Positions 34,783 to 43,026 of a stretch of 64,000 nucleotides of DNA are shown here, piece after piece. The stretch spans positions 372,001-436,000 of the forward strand of contig NZ_JACHFW010000001.1 in assembly GCF_014202115.1 (NCBI RefSeq), read 5' to 3'. Position 1 is the first letter of the stretch. Each line of letters starts with the position of its first letter. The position numbers and the translations under genes are program-made. Source of the stretch: Catenibacillus scindens (GTDB taxonomy: Bacteria; Bacillota; Clostridia; Lachnospirales; Lachnospiraceae). The notes under the pieces are model-generated. The model saw only the letters and a list, made by a program, of their open reading frames with translations. It did not search any database and was not told the origin of the DNA.

Positions 34783-34891
34783 AGCGATACCTCCTGAAAT
34801 TTTATGTGTTCAAAGTAAATGGGTCAGTCCAGTCCCTCCAATCCCATCACTGGATTGGTGTTCATCTGAACTGTTATAAATAAGTTACTCA

Positions 34892-35668
34892 TTATTTATT
34901 AATGAAATTTTTCTCTTTACGTTTTTCAAGGAACGCGCTCATACCTTCCACCTGATCGTGGGTCTCAAAGCAGTCGCCGAAAAGTTTCTCCTCAATAACG
35001 ATAGCCTGATCCATATCTGTCTGAAGCCCTTCGTTAATCGCCTGTTTGCAGTGACGCACAGCGATAGGCGCGTTTTTGGCAATAGTTGCTGCCATCTTCT
35101 GGGCCGCAGGCATCAGTTCTTCCTGAGTGTAGACAGCGTTCACAAGGCCGATACGGTATGCTTCGTCCGCCTTAATATTTCTTGCAGTGTAGATCAACTG
35201 CTTTGCCATGCCGGGAGATACAAGACGGGCAAGTCTCTGTGTTCCGCCGAATCCCGGAGTAATGCCAAGGCCAACTTCAGGCTGACCAAACTGGGCATTG
35301 TCTGAGCAGATGCGGATATCACAACTCATAGCGATCTCGCAGCCGCCGCCGAGAGCAAAGCCATTTACTGCCGCGATGACAGGAATCGGGAATGTTTCTA
35401 TCTTTCTGAACAAATCATTGCCTTTTTTACCAAAGGCTTCGCCTTCTGCTTTTGTCAGTGTACTCATCTCGGCAATATCCGCTCCGGCCACGAAAGATTT
35501 CTGTCCGGCGCCTGTAAGAATAAGACAGCGGATCTCGTCAAGATTTACAGCGTCCAGCGCCGCGTTCAGATCCTCAAGGACTTCTGAGTTGAGAGCGTTT
35601 AATGCTTTCTCACGGCTGATGGTAAGGATACCAACATTGCCTTCGACTTCATATAAGACATTTGACAT
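34892..35668 (-). CDS. crt: 3-hydroxybutyryl-CoA dehydratase (crotonase)
   Basis: 258 residues. Dehydrates 3-hydroxybutyryl-CoA to crotonyl-CoA. Oxyanion-hole segments AGADIAEM (near 62) and GFALGGGCEIAMSCD (near 105), with catalytic Glu residues in GGGCE and QPEVGLG. First gene of crt-hbd-bcd-etfBA. No thiolase accompanies the operon, and the gene preceding it is the predicted phloroglucinol cluster, which would supply acetoacetyl-CoA. Confidence 0.95.
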   Translation of the reverse strand: MSNVLYEVEGNVGILTISREKALNALNSEVLEDLNAALDAVNLDEIRCLILTGAGQKSFVAGADIAEMSTLTKAEGEAFGKKGNDLFRKIETFPIPVIAAVNGFALGGGCEIAMSCDIRICSDNAQFGQPEVGLGITPGFGGTQRLARLVSPGMAKQLIYTARNIKADEAYRIGLVNAVYTQEELMPAAQKMAATIAKNAPIAVRHCKQAINEGLQTDMDQAIVIEEKLFGDCFETHDQVEGMSAFLEKRKEKNFINK

Positions 35669-35980
35669 TTTTTTAACTTCCTCTCTTTCTGGGATTTACT
35701 CTACACCTTATTCTACAATATTCACCTTCATAAGTAAATATCCATCCTGTAAAATAATCGGCAGATTTCCCCTGGAAATTAATCATTTTTCCTAAAACCG
35801 TCAAAAAACAGACTGTTAAGATATTGTCAAATCCAGTTTATCAGGTGAGAACAAGTTTTGCAGATGAAACTTGAATATTATACTTTTTTTAAGACATAAA
35901 ATTTCATAGTATAAAAAGAATCCTGCATTGCAGGATTCTTTTTATACTCGTCCGCCGTGATCCAGATGCAGACTGAATGG
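35669..35980. other. Gap upstream of crt: promoter region and terminator
   Basis: 312 bases. A strong terminator ends the upstream operon (35908-35948). Possible crt promoters on the minus strand are TTTACT-17-TAGAAT or TTGACG-17-TAATTT; neither is certain. No Rex-type operator (TTGTTAA..TTAACAA) was found. Confidence 0.5.
35908..35948. terminator. Terminator separating the predicted phloroglucinol and butyrate operons
   Basis: A 20-bp perfect inverted repeat, AGTATAAAAAGAATCCTGCA with its complement, around a single central base; T-runs on both strands. Confidence 0.9.
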
Positions 35981-36169
35981 TTATTCAACCTCTTCGTATA
36001 AAAGATCGTCCTTTGTGCGGGCGCCTTCCTTGATAAAGGTACCCATCACATGGCAGTCCGGGCATTTTCCGAAATCATCCCCAAATTCAGGGATCAGATC
36101 AATGGCATACTTAAACAGTTTGCCGCACTCCGGACATTTATAATAAAAATATAAAGCTCCCCAGGACAT
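35981..36169 (-). CDS. Small zinc-ribbon protein, last gene of the predicted phloroglucinol operon
   Basis: 62 residues with two CxxC knuckles (Cys12, Cys15 and Cys36, Cys39) spaced like a zinc ribbon or rubredoxin-like site; acidic C-terminus (LLYEEVE). GAGG precedes the ATG, 12 bases after the BKACE gene stop, so it is clearly part of the operon. Function unknown; a metal-dependent accessory or regulatory role is possible. Confidence 0.8.
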   Translation of the reverse strand: MSWGALYFYYKCPECGKLFKYAIDLIPEFGDDFGKCPDCHVMGTFIKEGARTKDDLLYEEVE

Positions 36170-36181
36170 ATACGAACCTCA

Positions 36182-37027
36182 TCAGCCTCTCAGACCAAGG
36201 ATCTCCCGAGCCTCAGCAGGTGTAGCCACATCGTTGCCATACTCTCTGATCACGCGGGCAGCTCTCTCTACAAACTGAGCATTGCTGTCTGCCAATACGC
36301 CTTTAGCATACATAACATTGTCTTCCATACCCACACGGATATGTCCGCCCAAAGCCACAGCGGCGTAAAGGATCTCCATCGCGCTGTGTCCAACGCCGAA
36401 GCAGGACCATGTGGAACCTGGGCAAAGCTGCTCCATAGTTTCTTTCATGAATAAAAGATTCTTCACAGAACCTGGGATACCGTTAGCGCAGCCCATACAG
36501 AACTGGAAGTGAAGGGGTGCCTTTAAAACACCTTTCTTCAGATAATAAGCGGCATTGGCGATCATACCCGGATCAAACGCCTCGATCTCAGGCTTTACGC
36601 CTAATTCCTGGAATAACAAACCGCAGTCCTCAAGGAATTTAGGGGAATTTACGAAAATACTGCTATTCAGCCAATTCATAGTTCCGCAGTCATAGGAAGC
36701 CATCTCCGGTTTTAATTTCTTCACATGAGCCACACGGATTTCATCATTGGCATTAATGTCACCAGATGTGGTCAGGTTTAAGATAATATCGCAGTCCGGA
36801 TAACGGCTATGGATTAGATCCCATGTCTCTGTAAATTTTTCTGTACTCATTGTACCGTTACCTTCATCATCTCTCATATGAAGATGGGCGATAGCAGCGC
36901 CGGCTTTCCAACAAGCATATACATCATCGGCAATTTCTGACGGTGTCATAGGTACATTGGGATTATTTTCTTTTTTAGGCCATGCGCCTGTCACGGCAGC
37001 TGTAATAATTGTTTTCTTCTTAGCCAT
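36182..37027 (-). CDS. BKACE-family beta-keto acid cleavage enzyme, predicted triacetate acetoacetate-lyase
   Basis: 281 residues. BKACE (DUF849/Kce) enzymes condense a beta-keto acid with acetyl-CoA and release acetoacetate plus a new CoA ester, using Zn2+. Zinc motif AHLHMRD (His48, His50) and the GGHIRVGMEDN block (near 227-237) with the ligand Glu are intact. Start 37027 follows GAGGAGAGG by 5 bases. In this operon the likely substrate is 3,5-dioxohexanoate (triacetate), giving acetoacetate and acetoacetyl-CoA. Lysine fermentation (3-keto-5-aminohexanoate) is less likely, as no aminomutase or Kdd gene is near. Family sure, substrate inferred. Confidence 0.9.
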   Translation of the reverse strand: MAKKKTIITAAVTGAWPKKENNPNVPMTPSEIADDVYACWKAGAAIAHLHMRDDEGNGTMSTEKFTETWDLIHSRYPDCDIILNLTTSGDINANDEIRVAHVKKLKPEMASYDCGTMNWLNSSIFVNSPKFLEDCGLLFQELGVKPEIEAFDPGMIANAAYYLKKGVLKAPLHFQFCMGCANGIPGSVKNLLFMKETMEQLCPGSTWSCFGVGHSAMEILYAAVALGGHIRVGMEDNVMYAKGVLADSNAQFVERAARVIREYGNDVATPAEAREILGLRG

Positions 37028-37192
37028 TTTTTCCTCTCCTCTACCAACTAAATCCAGACGAAGCAAAAGGCTTCGCCTGGATTTCATTATATCAGTTTAT
37101 GACTGAATATTCCACGACAATTATATCCGAAATGTTCAGGGGGCAGACCATTCGCTGTTGTTCACTGGCAAGCCAGCGAACAGCAACGGTAA

Positions 37193-38149
37193 TTATCTGC
37201 TCTGAACGCCTGTACCGCAGTACAGATATGTTCTGTCCGGAACATCGTTCAGATCATCTTCGTCGATTTCTGCAACGCAGCGGGCCATAGAGCCGTCGCC
37301 CATGTACCATCTTAATGGGAAGCAGTAGAATCTGAAACGTTTTCCTTTAACTTTTTCGAGGTCACCGCCAAGGTTCTCAACACCTACAATGCCATGTCCA
37401 AGCATTGTCTTATGGCAGGGTTCCCATGTTCCCCAGCATCCAATAGCTTCAAGAGCGCCGAACTTCTTGTCATATGCTTCCTTGCCGTGGATGCGGATGT
37501 ACTCTTCTTTATCAAACTCAGCGTAAGCTTCCTCTCCGAACAGTTCTTTGTACTCTTCTGTAATCGGTCTGCCTGAAGCTCCCAGAAGGTTCATTCTTGT
37601 CATACCGTTGTTGCCCATAGCTGTGTGAAGAGGATGGTCAAGTGCCTGCATATCCATTGCCACGCATTTTACTTTGTGATCAACAAACCACTGGCCGGCT
37701 TCAACGCCTGTACCGCAGGAGTAATGATAATATTCCTTGGAATCGTCAAATTTCAGATGCATACCTGTATCAAGGCAAAGTACCATGCCTTCCAGTTCAC
37801 CGGAATCCGGATCAATGCCGGCGCGGCGGCAGGCGTCATCCAAATGTTTTCCTGTGATCAGGCCCCAGCGCTCGATCTGGATATCAAGGCAAACAGCGTC
37901 GCCCGTATAGGCGTCCACCGGCATCTCATGAGTATAGCGGGCTCTCTTGCCGTCAAACTCGATCTCCATAACGTGACGGGGCGCGTCGCAGTGTGTACCT
38001 GTGTGCATTGTGCAGCCGATATACTGAGTTAAAACGCCGCCTTTAGCCATTGTGTGCTTGCTGTCGATCACTGGCTTGTCAAAATATGGCCAACGTGGGA
38101 TTTCTGCGCTGAATGGATGTGTTAAGTCTACAAATACTTTCTTGCCCAT
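37193..38149 (-). CDS. Cyclase-family metal hydrolase, predicted dihydrophloroglucinol cyclohydrolase
   Basis: 318 residues. The HxGTHxDxPxH motif (His49, His53, Asp55, His59) marks the cyclase/kynurenine formamidase family of Mn or Zn ring- and amide-opening hydrolases. It is longer than kynurenine formamidase (about 210), with inserts near 90-130 and 200-250. In this operon it would open the ring of dihydrophloroglucinol to 3-hydroxy-5-oxohexanoate. GGAGG lies 11 bases before the ATG, and a long-stem repeat lies just upstream within the operon. Family sure, substrate inferred. Confidence 0.88.
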   Translation of the reverse strand: MGKKVFVDLTHPFSAEIPRWPYFDKPVIDSKHTMAKGGVLTQYIGCTMHTGTHCDAPRHVMEIEFDGKRARYTHEMPVDAYTGDAVCLDIQIERWGLITGKHLDDACRRAGIDPDSGELEGMVLCLDTGMHLKFDDSKEYYHYSCGTGVEAGQWFVDHKVKCVAMDMQALDHPLHTAMGNNGMTRMNLLGASGRPITEEYKELFGEEAYAEFDKEEYIRIHGKEAYDKKFGALEAIGCWGTWEPCHKTMLGHGIVGVENLGGDLEKVKGKRFRFYCFPLRWYMGDGSMARCVAEIDEDDLNDVPDRTYLYCGTGVQSR

Positions 38150-38285
38150 TGTTTGAATTACCTCCGTAATTTAAAATTCTTTTTTTATCTCCGCGGGAAG
38201 TGAGCCAAGCGGACGCGCCCGCGCGTCCACTTGGCGAACGCCGCGCTAACTATTTCCATGCCCCATCAGCTTGCTGCGGGGTGAT
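38150..38285. repeat. Operon-internal gap with long-stem hairpin repeat, copy 2
   Basis: 38185-38246 is an inverted copy of the long-stem repeat (CCGCGGG..TGAGCCAAGCGGACGCG pairs with CGCGTCCACTTGGCG..CCGCG). A second stem follows, CCCCATCAGCTTGCTGCGGGG (38260-38281, with bulge). Transcribed inside the operon between the dehydrogenase and cyclase genes. Confidence 0.75.
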
Positions 38286-39233
38286 TTACTTGCCATAGAG
38301 CATCTTGATCAGATACTCGTTTAAACCGGAATTAATCTGAGCGATCTCTTCATCGGTATACTTCATAAAACCTTCATGAACGCCATCTTTAGCCTCGGCT
38401 CTGAAACCGTTCTTGCCTTCGTCAAGCATCTCCTTTAACAGGGGAGATGCGTCGTGGCGATCCTCAAGATCTTTTAAAACGTAGCTGTGAATGTTGTATG
38501 TAAGCTGTGTGCCTACCATATCGGAATTGACCAGAGGCGGCAGGTACGGAAGGCGCAGGCCGAAACTGTACTTGCACGCGTCATCCACAGTCTTTGCATC
38601 AGCAATGCCTCTCTCCACAATGGAAATTGCTTCACGCCACAGAGCGTGCTGCATACGGTTGGCGATAAAGCCGGGAACGTCCTTTTTGCACAGCACCGGC
38701 TTTTTTCCGGCTCTTGTGAGGATATCCATCACTGTGTCCGCAACCTCATCTGTTGTGTCCGGAGTTTTCACAACTTCCACAAGCGGGATAAGGAATGCCG
38801 GATTCCAGAAATGGGTGCCGCAGAGACGTTCTTTATGTTTACACTTTGCGGAAATCTCTGTGGGACTCATCACCGATGTGTTTGTACAGAAGATAGTGTC
38901 ATCGGAAACATAATCTTCCAATTGAGCGAAAAGATTCTGTTTTAACTCCATCTCCTCAAGTACACACTCTACAACCATCTGCGCGCACTTTACGCCCTCA
39001 TCATTTAAGTCCTGTGTAAAACGGATCTTGGAAACTACATTGTCCACATCCGCCTCAGTGACAATGCCTTTCTCAACGAGAAGCTTCATATTGCCGCGGA
39101 TCTTAGCCTCAATATCCACAGGATATACATCATAAACTGTGATCTGAGAGCCTTCAATACCGGCAAGTACCTGGGCAATAGCGCTGCCCATCATGCCGCC
39201 GCCGCAGATTAAGAAGTTCTTAATATCCTTCAT
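38286..39233 (-). CDS. 3-hydroxyacyl-CoA dehydrogenase-family oxidoreductase, predicted 3-hydroxy-5-oxohexanoate dehydrogenase
   Basis: 315 residues, single-domain type. NAD motif CGGGMMGSAIA (10-20); catalytic His in THFWNPA (near 142) and DVPGFIANR. Longer and quite different from the operon-mate hbd, and closer in form to free-acid enzymes of the fold such as carnitine dehydrogenase, which also partner BKACE enzymes. Here it would oxidise 3-hydroxy-5-oxohexanoate to triacetate. AAGGAG precedes the ATG. Family sure, substrate inferred. Confidence 0.88.
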   Translation of the reverse strand: MKDIKNFLICGGGMMGSAIAQVLAGIEGSQITVYDVYPVDIEAKIRGNMKLLVEKGIVTEADVDNVVSKIRFTQDLNDEGVKCAQMVVECVLEEMELKQNLFAQLEDYVSDDTIFCTNTSVMSPTEISAKCKHKERLCGTHFWNPAFLIPLVEVVKTPDTTDEVADTVMDILTRAGKKPVLCKKDVPGFIANRMQHALWREAISIVERGIADAKTVDDACKYSFGLRLPYLPPLVNSDMVGTQLTYNIHSYVLKDLEDRHDASPLLKEMLDEGKNGFRAEAKDGVHEGFMKYTDEEIAQINSGLNEYLIKMLYGK

Positions 39234-39260
39234 GATCTTTTCTCCTTAAACTCCTGACAA

Positions 39261-40055
39261 TTAGCAGGTCAGATAACCGCCGCTGCAGTCGTAGTTGCCG
39301 CCAGTCATAAAATTGGAAGCGTCGGAGGAAAGGAATAAAGCGAATCCCACGAAATCTTCCGGCTCTGCCAGACGGCCAATAGGCTCACGTTTCAGGAAGT
39401 TCTTGTAAACTTCTGATTCAGGATCGAACATCCACTCTGTCAGCTCACTGCGGAATACTGTCGGGCAGATAGAGTTTACATTGATGCCGTATTTTGCTGT
39501 GAGATCGCAGGCCATACTGGAAACCATAAGATCCGCGCCGCCCTTGGATGTACAGTAGCCTGTATATCCGGCCATACCACGTTTGGAACGCTGAGATGTA
39601 ACAACAACCATCTTACCGCCCTTGCCCTGGTCAACCATCTGCTGAGCAACATATTTGCATACGATGTATACGGACTTGCAATCAGCGTCCATAATGTACT
39701 GCCAGTCAGCAACAGACTGATCAAGAATGTTCTGAGGTTTGTTGTAGCCATGGCAGATAGCGAGGATATTGATCTCGCCATATTTTTCAACAGTCGCTTT
39801 GATCAGATCAGCAACCTGGTCTTCCTGTGCGGGATCAGCTACATAGTACGCGCAGTCAATGTTTTCCGCTTTAAATTCCTCTTCGAGAGCTTTTAATTTA
39901 GCCTCGTTGCGGCCAGTCATCATAACTTTTGCTCCGGCATAGCCGTAAGCTTTAGACAAAACTTTGCCAAGAGCTCCTGTAGCGCCTGTAACCAGGGCAA
40001 CTTTGCCTTCTACAGAAAACATATTATTCACAAATTCTTTTTTTACTGGAACCAT
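39261..40055 (-). CDS. SDR oxidoreductase, predicted phloroglucinol reductase
   Basis: 264 residues. Classical [12 protein letters not shown] cofactor loop (23-31), catalytic Ser154, Tyr167 and Lys171 (YCTSK), and the C-terminal [11 protein letters not shown] end. Known NADPH-dependent phloroglucinol reductases are SDRs, and the following genes supply the remaining steps. An Arg/Asn-rich loop after the second strand (TGRNEAK) fits NADP(H). AGGAGG lies 10 bases before the ATG; an internal Met at residue 12 is an alternative start. Confidence 0.88.
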   Translation of the reverse strand: MVPVKKEFVNNMFSVEGKVALVTGATGALGKVLSKAYGYAGAKVMMTGRNEAKLKALEEEFKAENIDCAYYVADPAQEDQVADLIKATVEKYGEINILAICHGYNKPQNILDQSVADWQYIMDADCKSVYIVCKYVAQQMVDQGKGGKMVVVTSQRSKRGMAGYTGYCTSKGGADLMVSSMACDLTAKYGINVNSICPTVFRSELTEWMFDPESEVYKNFLKREPIGRLAEPEDFVGFALFLSSDASNFMTGGNYDCSGGYLTC

Positions 40056-40096
40056 TTCGATACGTCCTCCTCACAAATTTCAATTGAAAATCTCTA

Positions 40097-40444
40097 TCAA
40101 TCCGGATAATTAATGATTACGAGCATTCTTGCAGGTTTACGGCTCTTATTTTCAAGATAACGTCCTTCATTGGGAGGGAAAGAAATGGATTCATCTTTAT
40201 GGATCACATATTCATTTCCGTCTTTGTCTGTAACAGTCATCTCACCTTCAAGCACATAATATACTTTTTCCAGTGGATTATCCTCATAAGCATATTCAGC
40301 GCCGCCGCCAGGTAAGAACACGCTCTGGCCAACCCAGAATTTCGCAGCTCCTGTCTCATCTTTTCCGTGGTAACGCATGCAGGTGCATCCATGATGACCG
40401 GCTGCATTGTAAACAGTTGCATCTTCAAGTGTTCTTTTAACCAT
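40097..40444 (-). CDS. Small cupin protein, first gene of the predicted phloroglucinol operon
   Basis: 115 residues, single cupin fold. Motif 1 region reads PGGGAEYAYEDNPLEKVYYVLEG in pieces around 45-67: the usual HxH metal ligands are Glu50 and Tyr residues, while a final conserved Glu is present in LEKVYYV. Unusual metal chemistry or none is therefore likely. His17, His18 and His26 near the N-terminus could contribute. First gene behind the divergent HxlR promoter region. Role unknown; isomerase, tautomerase or ligand binding are possible. Confidence 0.82.
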   Translation of the reverse strand: MVKRTLEDATVYNAAGHHGCTCMRYHGKDETGAAKFWVGQSVFLPGGGAEYAYEDNPLEKVYYVLEGEMTVTDKDGNEYVIHKDESISFPPNEGRYLENKSRKPARMLVIINYPD

Positions 40445-40813
40445 TTGAATTACCCCTTTTCTTTTTAATATTTTGTGACTCCAAAACGCTTTTCAGTGTC
40501 TTTTTATCACATAATTTTTACAGTTTTTATACTTATTTAAGAATTGGTAGCAATCTGCACAATTTTCGCAGGATTTTAACCCCAAAATAAGTATTTATCA
40601 TGACATACAGCTTTTGTGAGAAAATTAACATCTACGCATACCGTGTTTTTATTATATAACACCGTCAGATTTTATGCAATAATTACAATGAAGTTAGGTG
40701 GTTACCGTTTAGTTACTGCTATTTTTTTCACAAATTCCATTGAGGTCTTATTTACTCATTTTCGGTTTTATTATATAATTATAGAAGAAATTTTTAAAAT
40801 TGGAGGTCAGAGA
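40445..40813. promoter_or_regulatory. Divergent promoter region between the cupin operon and the HxlR gene
   Basis: 369 bases, AT-rich, no gene. TTTACT-17-TATAAT (40751-40779) is the HxlR promoter. ATACTTATTT (40529-40538) and its exact complement AAATAAGTAT (40585-40594) form a spaced inverted repeat near the expected start of the cupin operon and are candidate HxlR sites. Confidence 0.6.
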
Positions 40814-41236
40814 ATGGAATACGTCAACCCTTATTTATATGGTATGCGCTGTATTTCAGGGAAGTGGAAGACCACGATCCTTCACCATATATATACTTAT
40901 GGAAGAATCCGTTTTAATGAGACAAAAAAGACACTGCCTATCAGTGAAAAAGTTCTCAGCCAGCAGCTTAAAGAACTGGAACGGGATGGCCTTGTCCGCA
41001 GGATACAGTATCAGGTCATGCCACTGAAGGTTGAATATGTTCTCACTCCCATTGGTGAAGAGCTGATTCCGGCTCTTGATATTATATACATATGGAGCGT
41101 CCGCAGGATGCACGAACGGGGTGTTCCCATTGATCCCGACGCTTTTGTGGTTCATATGGATCAGCGCTATGCCAACGAACTTAAAGACATTATGATTGAG
41201 AACGGCTTTGATCCCGACACCCAGGAATCAGAATAA
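40814..41236 (+). CDS. HxlR family transcriptional regulator of the predicted phloroglucinol operon
   Basis: 140 residues. Winged-helix HxlR/DUF24 domain: a conserved GKWKTTILHHI block near 16-26, the recognition helix ISEKVLSQQLKELE (about 42-55), and the wing before YVLTPIGEEL. The family Cys near the N-terminus is present (MRCISGKWK, Cys12). Start 40814 follows GGAGG by 7 bases; the frame runs back to 40616 but that part is the promoter. Divergent from the operon, so it probably controls it in response to an aromatic ligand; this is inferred. Confidence 0.9.
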   Translation: MEYVNPYLYGMRCISGKWKTTILHHIYTYGRIRFNETKKTLPISEKVLSQQLKELERDGLVRRIQYQVMPLKVEYVLTPIGEELIPALDIIYIWSVRRMHERGVPIDPDAFVVHMDQRYANELKDIMIENGFDPDTQESE

Positions 41237-41238
41237 AT

Positions 41239-41290
41239 AAAGACAGGTACAGAACCCCGCTGCAAGCAACGGGGTTCTGTACCTGTCTTT
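41239..41290. terminator. Bidirectional terminator between the HxlR gene and sdaAA
   Basis: A 21-bp perfect stem with loop CTGCAAGCAA and A/T-rich ends. The loop-proximal part CCCCGCTGCAAGCAACGGGG also occurs at 44269-44290, upstream of the MFS gene. Confidence 0.92.
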
Positions 41291-41366
41291 ATATGATGAG
41301 TTGCCCGACAAATGCTCATGAGACATGGATTGCTCCCCATTTTTCCCTTTGTCTCATATGCTCAAT

Positions 41367-42242
41367 TTATAATTTTCCAAAGATCTTTTTCCGGATAGCC
41401 TGGCCTGTAGGCGTAGCCGCCAGTCCTCCCTCCCCTGTTTCTTTTAACGATACCGGCAGTGCCTTTCCAACCCGGTACATGGCCTCAATAATCTCATCTG
41501 CCGGAATAAGGCATGGAGCCCCGCTAAGAGCCATGTCCGCGCTGATAAGAGCATTGACCGTCTGGGAAGCGTTGCGCAGGGCACAGGGAAGCTGAACAAG
41601 TCCGGCTACAGGGTCGCAGACCAGCCCCATAACATTCATCAGGGCAAAACCACAGGCATTAGCGCACATCTGGCTGGTTCCCTGGCTCATGTGGACTGCT
41701 GCGGCTGCAGCCATGGCCGCAGCCACGCCGCATTCCGCCTGACATCCACCTTCCGCACCGGCAACGGTGGCATTTTTCATCACCACGGCACCGATCCCGG
41801 CGGCTGTGAGCATTCCCTCATAGACCTTCTGATCATCTAATCCGAGACGGTCCCTGACAGAGATCAGGACAGCCGGCAGTATTCCGCAGGAACCTGCTGT
41901 GGGCGCCGCACATATTTTCCCCATCGCCCCGTTAATCTCACAGCTTGAAAGGGCAAGAGCCATAGCTCTGTTAATAAAGGGACCACACAATCCCCCGTTT
42001 TCTACCGTATAGCGGTTCTGAATAAGGGCAGTTCCCCGGATCAGATCTCCCACAGTGGAAAAAGGCTGCTCCAAAGCTTTATGGGCGGAATTTTCCATTA
42101 CCTCAAACCGGCTTTTCAGTCCAGCAAAAATATCCTCCCTCGTTTTTTCCATTGTCTTTATCTCATTCTCCAGAACGATCTCCCACAGTGCCTTTCCTTC
42201 CGTCTCCGATAGTTTACATAATTCCGAAACTGTAGTATACAT
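41367..42242 (-). CDS. sdaAA: L-serine ammonia-lyase, alpha subunit (iron-sulfur)
   Basis: 291 residues. Deaminates L-serine to pyruvate with an oxygen-labile [4Fe-4S] cluster. Cluster cysteines lie in GSCGILPAVL and CDPVAGLVQLPCALRN, with GG-rich EGGCQAECG between. AGGAGG lies 4 bases before the ATG, 11 bases after the beta subunit gene. Confidence 0.96.
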   Translation of the reverse strand: MYTTVSELCKLSETEGKALWEIVLENEIKTMEKTREDIFAGLKSRFEVMENSAHKALEQPFSTVGDLIRGTALIQNRYTVENGGLCGPFINRAMALALSSCEINGAMGKICAAPTAGSCGILPAVLISVRDRLGLDDQKVYEGMLTAAGIGAVVMKNATVAGAEGGCQAECGVAAAMAAAAAVHMSQGTSQMCANACGFALMNVMGLVCDPVAGLVQLPCALRNASQTVNALISADMALSGAPCLIPADEIIEAMYRVGKALPVSLKETGEGGLAATPTGQAIRKKIFGKL

Positions 42243-42253
42243 ATTTCCTCCTG

Positions 42254-42922
42254 CTATTGGGCTATTTCTATATTGCGAACATTAAGAACATCCTCAAGTT
42301 TCTGAATATTCGCAGCTACCGATGGGGGCACTTGCCCGTCTGTCTCTATGAGACAGAAAGCCACATCTCCCCTGGAACGCCGATGAAGTTTCATCATGGC
42401 TATGTTTACATCAGCATCGGAAAGTATCCCTGAAATCTTACTGATCACCCCTTTATGATCGTAATGACTGATCATCAGAGCCGGCGCCTGAGCCCGGAAC
42501 TGAGTCTCGAAAGAATTGACACGGCAGATCTCAATCTCTCCGCCGCCGATAGAAGATCCCACCACACGGCATTGATTGCCGTTACAGCCATAAAAGGTGA
42601 TCATCACTGAATTTTCATGAACATTATCCAGTTCTTTTAAATAGAAGCGGTATTCAAGCCCCCGCGCCTGGGCAATTTCTCTGGCCTGGGGCAGCCGTTC
42701 ATCATCTTCCCGTATTCCCAGCACGCCCGCCAGCAAAGCAGTATCCGTCCCATGACCTTTATAAGTGTGGGCAAAGGAACCATGAAGTCCGAAGGTAACT
42801 TTCCAAAAAGGTTCCCCAAAGATCATCGCGCATATTCTGGCAAGTCGGGCGGCGCCGGCGGTATGTGAGCTAGATGGCCCGATCATCACTGGCCCCAGCA
42901 CCTGAAAAATACTGATATCCAT
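42254..42922 (-). CDS. sdaAB: L-serine ammonia-lyase, beta subunit
   Basis: 222 residues. Residues 1-140 carry GPVMIGPSSSHTAGAARLAR, split around the phosphate-like SSSHTAG motif; residues 148-222 are an ACT domain, the usual site for allosteric serine binding. Start 42922 follows AGAGAGG and matches family length; the longer frame to 42955 is unsupported. Confidence 0.95.
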   Translation of the reverse strand: MDISIFQVLGPVMIGPSSSHTAGAARLARICAMIFGEPFWKVTFGLHGSFAHTYKGHGTDTALLAGVLGIREDDERLPQAREIAQARGLEYRFYLKELDNVHENSVMITFYGCNGNQCRVVGSSIGGGEIEICRVNSFETQFRAQAPALMISHYDHKGVISKISGILSDADVNIAMMKLHRRSRGDVAFCLIETDGQVPPSVAANIQKLEDVLNVRNIEIAQ

Positions 42923-42980
42923 ATACCTCTCTCCCTCTATCCTCTGCAGGGTCATATCCTGATCTTTCGGAACGCATAAA

Positions 42981-43026
42981 AGAAGCGTGGATAAAAGCTT
43001 TATGCTCCTGCTTTAACCCACGCTTT
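42981..43026 (-). terminator. Terminator of the secreted protein gene
   Basis: AGCGTGGGTTAAAGC pairs with GCTTTTATCCACGCT on the minus strand, followed by TCTTTT; the stem begins within the stop codon region. Confidence 0.7.

Noticed and set aside
35669-35860. Rex operator before crt
   Set aside because: TTAACAG and TTGACA fragments are present but no TTGTTAA..TTAACAA dyad.
36182-37027. Lysine fermentation Kce (3-keto-5-aminohexanoate cleavage enzyme)
   Set aside because: The family fits, but no lysine aminomutase, Kdd or Kal genes are nearby, while the actual neighbours fit the phloroglucinol route better.
40616-40813. N-terminal extension of the HxlR protein
   Set aside because: The 66 extra codons span the promoter TTTACT-17-TATAAT and precede a good GGAGG site; typical HxlR proteins start near 40814.
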